Of a DNA stretch of 64,000 nt, positions 60,648 to 64,000 are shown piece after piece. A model generated the notes under the pieces. The model did not search any database. It saw nothing but the letters and a program-made list of their open reading frames with translations, and was not told where the DNA came from. A program made the position numbers and the translations under genes. Source of the DNA: Flavobacterium hibisci (lineage in GTDB: Bacteria > Bacteroidota > Bacteroidia > Flavobacteriales > Flavobacteriaceae); the NCBI RefSeq assembly GCF_020026925.1, contig NZ_JAIQDW010000018.1, forward strand, positions 35,538 to 99,537, given 5' to 3'. Position 1 is the first letter of the stretch; every line of letters begins with the position of its first letter.

Positions 60648-60959
60648 TTATGGATTTACGGTATCACCTTCCCAATCCAGGATTCCGCCAAGCAGATTAT
60701 AGGCATTCTCAAAACCTAATTCATTCATAATCTGACATGCTTTTGCACTTCTTGCTCCTGAACGGCAATACACGTAATAATTTTTGTTTTTATCTAATTC
60801 TTCTATTTCATAAATAAAAGCCTGGCCTTTATTAATGTCAATGTTTACAGCGTTTTCAATATAGCCGTCATTAAACTCGTCTTCAGTTCTTACATCCAGT
60901 ATAACTGCATTTTCATCAGACTTTAATTGTTCAACCCAATCTTCTTGTGATAAATTCAT
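60648..60959 (-). CDS. Single-domain rhodanese
   Basis: The 103-residue protein is a single rhodanese domain with the persulfide-forming cysteine in YYVYCRSGARSAKAC and the start LDVRTEDEFNDGYI. It transfers sulfane sulfur in the cytoplasm. It is divergent from a Crp/Fnr regulator and near a TauE/SafE permease, which together suggest sulfur handling or persulfide stress. Confidence 0.92.
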   Translation of the reverse strand: MNLSQEDWVEQLKSDENAVILDVRTEDEFNDGYIENAVNIDINKGQAFIYEIEELDKNKNYYVYCRSGARSAKACQIMNELGFENAYNLLGGILDWEGDTVNP

Positions 60960-61314
60960 AGCATTGTGTTTTTTGTAAAATTAAAAGTTTTTACTACATA
61001 AAATACGTTCAAAATACTTTTTCGATTATTATTCAGAGAAAACGTTTTAGAGAACATAAAATTGTCAGCGTTTTACAAATTTACTCACTATTTTCAAAAA
61101 AACATACTTTAATATCACCAGAAAATAGGATATTTTCATTTTAAGTATTCCTATCTTAAAAATAGTTTTCTGACATTTTATACCATTTCAATCCCTTATC
61201 TTTACAAAAAATTATTTTTTATTAACTTTTGATAAAATTAAGAAAACTAATATCTGTGATTGATGGCGAGTTTCAGTAATACAAATCATCTGATTTAGCA
61301 AAATTATTACCTCA
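60960..61314. other. Divergent intergenic region, rhodanese / Crp-Fnr
   Basis: This 355-nt AT-rich gap must hold the divergent promoters of the rhodanese and Crp/Fnr genes. I see no convincing open reading frame, repeat or hairpin. TTGAT-like half-sites near 61255-61265 could be regulator targets but are not distinctive. Confidence 0.5.
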
Positions 61315-61962
61315 ATGGAAAATTCATTAAAAACCCTATTTCCTAATTTCTCCAATGAACTTATTGCGACAATTGAAGAAAGCGGAAATCTGCAGGATTT
61401 TAAAGCCGGCACTATCCTGATGCGAACCGGACAATATATCAAAAACACGGTTTTAATTATCAAAGGAAAAATCAAAATTTATCGCGAAGGCGACGACGGA
61501 GGTGAGTTTTTAATGTATTATTTACAGCCCGGACAAGCCTGTGCTATTTCGATGATCTGTACCGCAAAAAGCGAAAAAAGCCAGATTATGGCGAAAGTCG
61601 TTGAGGATGTTACGGTTATGATGATTCCGCTGCAAATGATGGACAAATGGATGATGGAACACAGATCCTGGTACGAATTTGTTATCGAAACCTACCGAAG
61701 CCGTTTTGAAGAAGTTCTTGAAGTCGTAGATAATATCGCTTTCCGGTCTATGGATGAACGCCTTGAATTCTATTTAAAACGCCACTCCGATGCTTGTGGT
61801 TGCTCTGAAGTCAAATTATCACATCAGGAAATTGCATCCGAATTAAATACCTCCAGGGAAGTGGTTTCGAGATTACTCAAAAAAATGGAACAACGCGGCC
61901 TTGTCAAACTAAACCGAAATCAGATCGAATTATTAAAGACTAATTCTACTAATTTGCACTAA
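61315..61962 (+). CDS. Crp/Fnr family regulator
   Basis: The 215-residue protein has an N-terminal cyclic-nucleotide-binding-like domain (AGTILMRTGQYIKNTVLIIKG, YYLQPGQACAISM) and a C-terminal winged helix with LSHQEIASELNTSREVVSRLL. A CGC pair just before the DNA-binding part (DACGCSEV) might sense redox or sulfur species, which is speculative. It is divergent from the rhodanese gene and followed by a TauE/SafE permease. Confidence 0.9.
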   Translation: MENSLKTLFPNFSNELIATIEESGNLQDFKAGTILMRTGQYIKNTVLIIKGKIKIYREGDDGGEFLMYYLQPGQACAISMICTAKSEKSQIMAKVVEDVTVMMIPLQMMDKWMMEHRSWYEFVIETYRSRFEEVLEVVDNIAFRSMDERLEFYLKRHSDACGCSEVKLSHQEIASELNTSREVVSRLLKKMEQRGLVKLNRNQIELLKTNSTNLH

Positions 61963-62074
61963 TTATATTCTTTTACATTCAGCTTTTAAATGCTGTATCA
62001 AAAAATTACCTTCTGTGATAAATGTTACTGTATAATCCTAATTTCCGAAGCAACTTTGCATAAAAACAAATGCA

Positions 62075-62860
62075 ATGGAATACGCTGGTTATTTTGCTTC
62101 AGTTATTATCGGAATCTCTCTTGGCTTAATCGGTGGAGGCGGTTCTATACTTACTGTACCAATTTTAGTATATTTATTTAAGGTAAATCCGGAACAGGCC
62201 ACTTCATACTCCTTATTTATTGTAGGGATAACCGCCATGTCCGGAAGTTACAGCCATTACAAAATGGGCAACCTGAAATTCAAATCGGCTTTGTATTTTG
62301 CGATTCCTTCTGTGATATCCATTTTAATTATCCGCGAAGTTATTTTCCCTCAGATTGCAGCTACTTTATTCTCCGTCGCTTCCTTTTCCGTTTCAAAAGA
62401 TTTCCTGATTATGGTTGTCTTCTCTATTTTGATGATCACTGCGGCGATTTCCATGATTCGGAAAAACGAGCCCGAAATAAAAGCAACCAAAACTAATTAT
62501 ATCCAATTAAGCATAATAGGTTTTGTAGTTGGAATAGTAACTGGATTTCTGGGTGCCGGAGGCGGATTCTTAATCATCCCGGCCTTACTGTTTTTCGCTA
62601 AATTACCAATGAAACAGGCCGTAGGAACTTCATTATTAATCATCACAATCAATTCTGTAATAGGTTTTGGAGGCGATTTGTACATTGGAACACCAATCAA
62701 TTATCCTTTTCTATTGGGTATTTCGATAATGGCACTTTTGGGAATGCTAATAGGAAGCCAGCTTTCTAAAAAAATAGATGGTACAAAGTTGAAACCTCTT
62801 TTTGGCTGGTTTGTACTGGTTATGGGAATTTATATTATCACTAAGGAAGTTTTGTTTTAA
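62075..62860 (+). CDS. TauE/SafE family membrane permease
   Basis: The 261-residue protein has about eight membrane helices and two family repeats (GLIGGGGSILTVPILVYLF and TGFLGAGGGFLIIPALLFF). TauE/SafE proteins export sulfite, sulfoacetate or related anions. It lies 112 nt downstream of the Crp/Fnr gene on the same strand and close to a rhodanese, which supports a sulfur-related role. Confidence 0.9.
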   Translation: MEYAGYFASVIIGISLGLIGGGGSILTVPILVYLFKVNPEQATSYSLFIVGITAMSGSYSHYKMGNLKFKSALYFAIPSVISILIIREVIFPQIAATLFSVASFSVSKDFLIMVVFSILMITAAISMIRKNEPEIKATKTNYIQLSIIGFVVGIVTGFLGAGGGFLIIPALLFFAKLPMKQAVGTSLLIITINSVIGFGGDLYIGTPINYPFLLGISIMALLGMLIGSQLSKKIDGTKLKPLFGWFVLVMGIYIITKEVLF

Positions 62861-62875
62861 GATTTTATAAAAAGC

Positions 62876-62905
62876 TTTTAGCCCAAATAAGTTTTGGGCT
62901 AAAAA
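62876..62905 (+). terminator. Terminator after the TauE/SafE gene
   Basis: TTTTAGCCCAAA and TTTGGGCTAAAA form a strong stem around 5 nt within 62876-62905, soon after the stop codon at 62860. Confidence 0.8.
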
Positions 62906-63109
62906 CAGGACGCATTTTACCTGGAGTTACATCAAATTTCCCCAAATTTTTGTTTATAACGTCCAGGCTCAACTTATGTCCTGCTTAAAAAGCTTTTCTA
63001 TAATATGATTTTGTCTTCGAAAGTTTACTCGCATTGTTATTTGCGTTAATACTTTATTTAGGATATTCTAAAACTTTTTATTATCAGAAAATTACAGCGC
63101 TGTATTTCA
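62906..63109. other. Intergenic stretch without recognisable gene
   Basis: Between the TauE/SafE terminator and a short minus-strand frame lie about 200 nt with partial self-complementarity: CAGGACGCATTTTACCTGG against GGCTC...GTCCTG, near 62906-62990. It may be a folded RNA or repeat remnant. I could not assign it. Confidence 0.4.
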
Positions 63110-63199
63110 TTATTTTTTTCTGATAGTGATAAAATAACCATACATTAAAGCTGCCATTATGATAACTATATCATAGTGAGAAATTCCAAATACATACAT
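63110..63199 (-). CDS. Possible 29-residue membrane peptide
   Basis: A short frame starts at the ATG at 63199, 17 nt after the stop codon of the unknown gene at 63216-63617, and encodes 29 residues. A hydrophobic stretch (DIVIIMAALMYGYFITI) is followed by RKK and the stop. The composition fits a single-pass small membrane protein with positive-inside topology. There is no homology evidence, and a chance frame in AT-rich DNA is possible. Confidence 0.4.
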   Translation of the reverse strand: MYVFGISHYDIVIIMAALMYGYFITIRKK

Positions 63200-63215
63200 T
63201 TTCTTTATTCTTTAT

Positions 63216-63617
63216 TTAAGCAGTACTTTTTATATTTCTTTCAAACTGAAAATCCAGATATTGATCTATCTGCCTGCCTATCAGAAAACGGTCATTTGCT
63301 TCAATTTTAATTCTTGTCTCTTTTTGATAAATATCTTTTACAAAAACAAAATATATAAATTCTGAAGAATCAAATCTTGCGATTATAATAAAAGCGTAAC
63401 ATAAAATTGTGGGAATGATATAGTATAAATCCATCATATCAGTAAAAATCATACAATAATATGCTACCGCGGTTACGGCAATAAAAGCACTGTTTTCAAG
63501 AAAATATTTTTTCTTTTTTCTAAGCAGTCCAAGTTCTTTAATTTCATCAAAATTATACTGCCAGTTTTTAGATTTGTAGTTAAATTTAATTGTGTCGCTA
63601 AAAATTGTTATGAACAT
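63216..63617 (-). CDS. Unknown two-helix membrane protein
   Basis: The 133-residue protein has a charged N-terminus (DTIKFNYKSKNWQYNFDEI), two adjacent membrane helices (FIAVTAVAYYCMIFTDMM, YYIIPTILCYAFIII) and a hydrophilic C-terminus. The shape recalls PH-like membrane-anchored small proteins of Bacteroidota. I recognise no family. It probably precedes the 29-residue frame in one transcript. Confidence 0.65.
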   Translation of the reverse strand: MFITIFSDTIKFNYKSKNWQYNFDEIKELGLLRKKKKYFLENSAFIAVTAVAYYCMIFTDMMDLYYIIPTILCYAFIIIARFDSSEFIYFVFVKDIYQKETRIKIEANDRFLIGRQIDQYLDFQFERNIKSTA

Positions 63618-63873
63618 AATAATAAGAAATAAGAGTTTGCATAAACATCTTTTTAAAATCTTCCGGAAAATCTTAGATGTGCAATATTAAGTATTAACTT
63701 CTTTTTTATCTTAAAACAAAAATTATAGAATATAACCAATAGTTGTAATTAAAAACTTAGAAAAACAATAACCTAGTTACAGTTAAATTTCTATTTAATT
63801 TATTAAAGAGAATATTCTTTTGTGTGTTCCTACGGCCGGGCTATCCGCTAAATTCCCGATTAACAAAAACTAC

Positions 63874-64000
63874 GAGGCTGTCTCAAAAGGACAGCTTCTT
63901 TTCGTTTATAAAAAATTAAGATAGCTATAAAAAATTAATTCGGTTTTCGGAATTCGGCTTTAAAGATGATTTTCCTTTTTTTGACTGATTTTTAGGCAAG
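63874..64000. mobile_element. Probable end of an insertion sequence (IS1182/IS5-like terminus)
   Basis: GAGGCTGTC-TCAAAAG-GACAGCTTC (63874-63898) is a hairpin with the look of terminal repeats that in my recollection close IS1182- or IS5-type elements of Bacteroidota. A minus-strand open frame enters from the right edge and stops just inside it. The other end is outside the window. Confidence 0.42.
63925..64000 (-). CDS. Partial C-terminus of a putative transposase
   Basis: A minus-strand frame open at the window edge gives 24 residues (ending NSENRINFL) before a stop at 63925-63927. It is Lys/Ser/Asn-rich and too short for family assignment. The call rests only on its position beside the IS-like terminus. 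Confidence 0.3.
   Translation of the reverse strand, partial: LPKNQSKKGKSSLKPNSENRINFL

Overview
The window looks like chromosome of a Flavobacterium-like member of the Bacteroidota. The DNA is AT-rich, promoters repeatedly show the Bacteroidota -7 element TAnnTTTG, and gene content is typical of soil or plant-associated flavobacteria (DUF6377 regulator, LETM1-related protein, pectin catabolism). There is no rRNA and no intact conventional tRNA.

Region 1 (1-7927) is the least ordinary. It is a putative RNA-repair or RNA-stress locus. On the minus strand lie a ~420-nt array of structured, partly tRNA-like RNA elements (5429-5851), a large RING/TerD-like protein, a small unknown protein, a minimal nucleotidyltransferase, a T4 Rnl1-type RNA ligase and a truncated gene at the left edge. 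On the plus strand are an HD-superfamily phosphohydrolase and a WYL-domain regulator. A palindrome, ACTRCGCAA-N5-TTGCGYAGT, occurs four times, always upstream of genes of this locus, and on the minus strand always exactly 8 nt before a -7-like box; it is probably the operator of the regulon. The RNA array carries five copies of a motif (GGUCAA - 8-nt stem - UACUUC ... 8-nt stem - MAUUAYC). All stem sequences differ; four of the five are perfectly complementary and the fifth nearly so. One copy is circularly permuted and sits inside a tRNA-Lys(UUU)-like sequence, which becomes a canonical 73-nt tRNA if 45 nt are removed. Another copy encloses a D-arm and a T-arm without an anticodon arm. I know of no described family matching this; it is the main candidate for a new system.

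Region 2 (8154-14752) is a fatty-acid beta-oxidation operon under a MarR regulator (MarR, HAD/ECH fusion, thiolase, acyl-CoA dehydrogenase). It is interrupted by a four-helix-bundle gene bounded by 17-bp inverted repeats, like an rRNA intervening sequence that landed in an mRNA. Region 3 (14857-22350) holds small envelope proteins, a lipoprotein Cu/Zn superoxide dismutase, a LETM1-related protein, a carbonic anhydrase + SulP transporter pair, and divergent dps and oxyR.

Region 4 (22438-46237) is a pectin utilisation cluster. Secreted enzymes (two GH28, PL10, GH43, GH105, two esterases) degrade and deacetylate pectin; two ExuT-like transporters import uronates; UxaC/UxaB/UxaA and KduI/KduD converge on 2-keto-3-deoxygluconate, which KdgK and the KDPG aldolase turn into pyruvate and glyceraldehyde-3-phosphate. 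Two near-identical LacI regulators sit in the middle, and TGTAATCGATTRCA operators lie directly after the -7 boxes of three operons. No SusC/SusD pair is visible.

Region 5 (46318-64000) is general: ArsR + Old Yellow Enzyme, acyltransferase, GH3 glucosidase with a DUF6377 regulator, a long acyl-CoA dehydrogenase, GNAT, a GT2 synthase, GapN, a rhodanese/Crp-Fnr/TauE sulfur-type group, a small membrane gene pair, and what looks like the end of an insertion sequence at the right edge.
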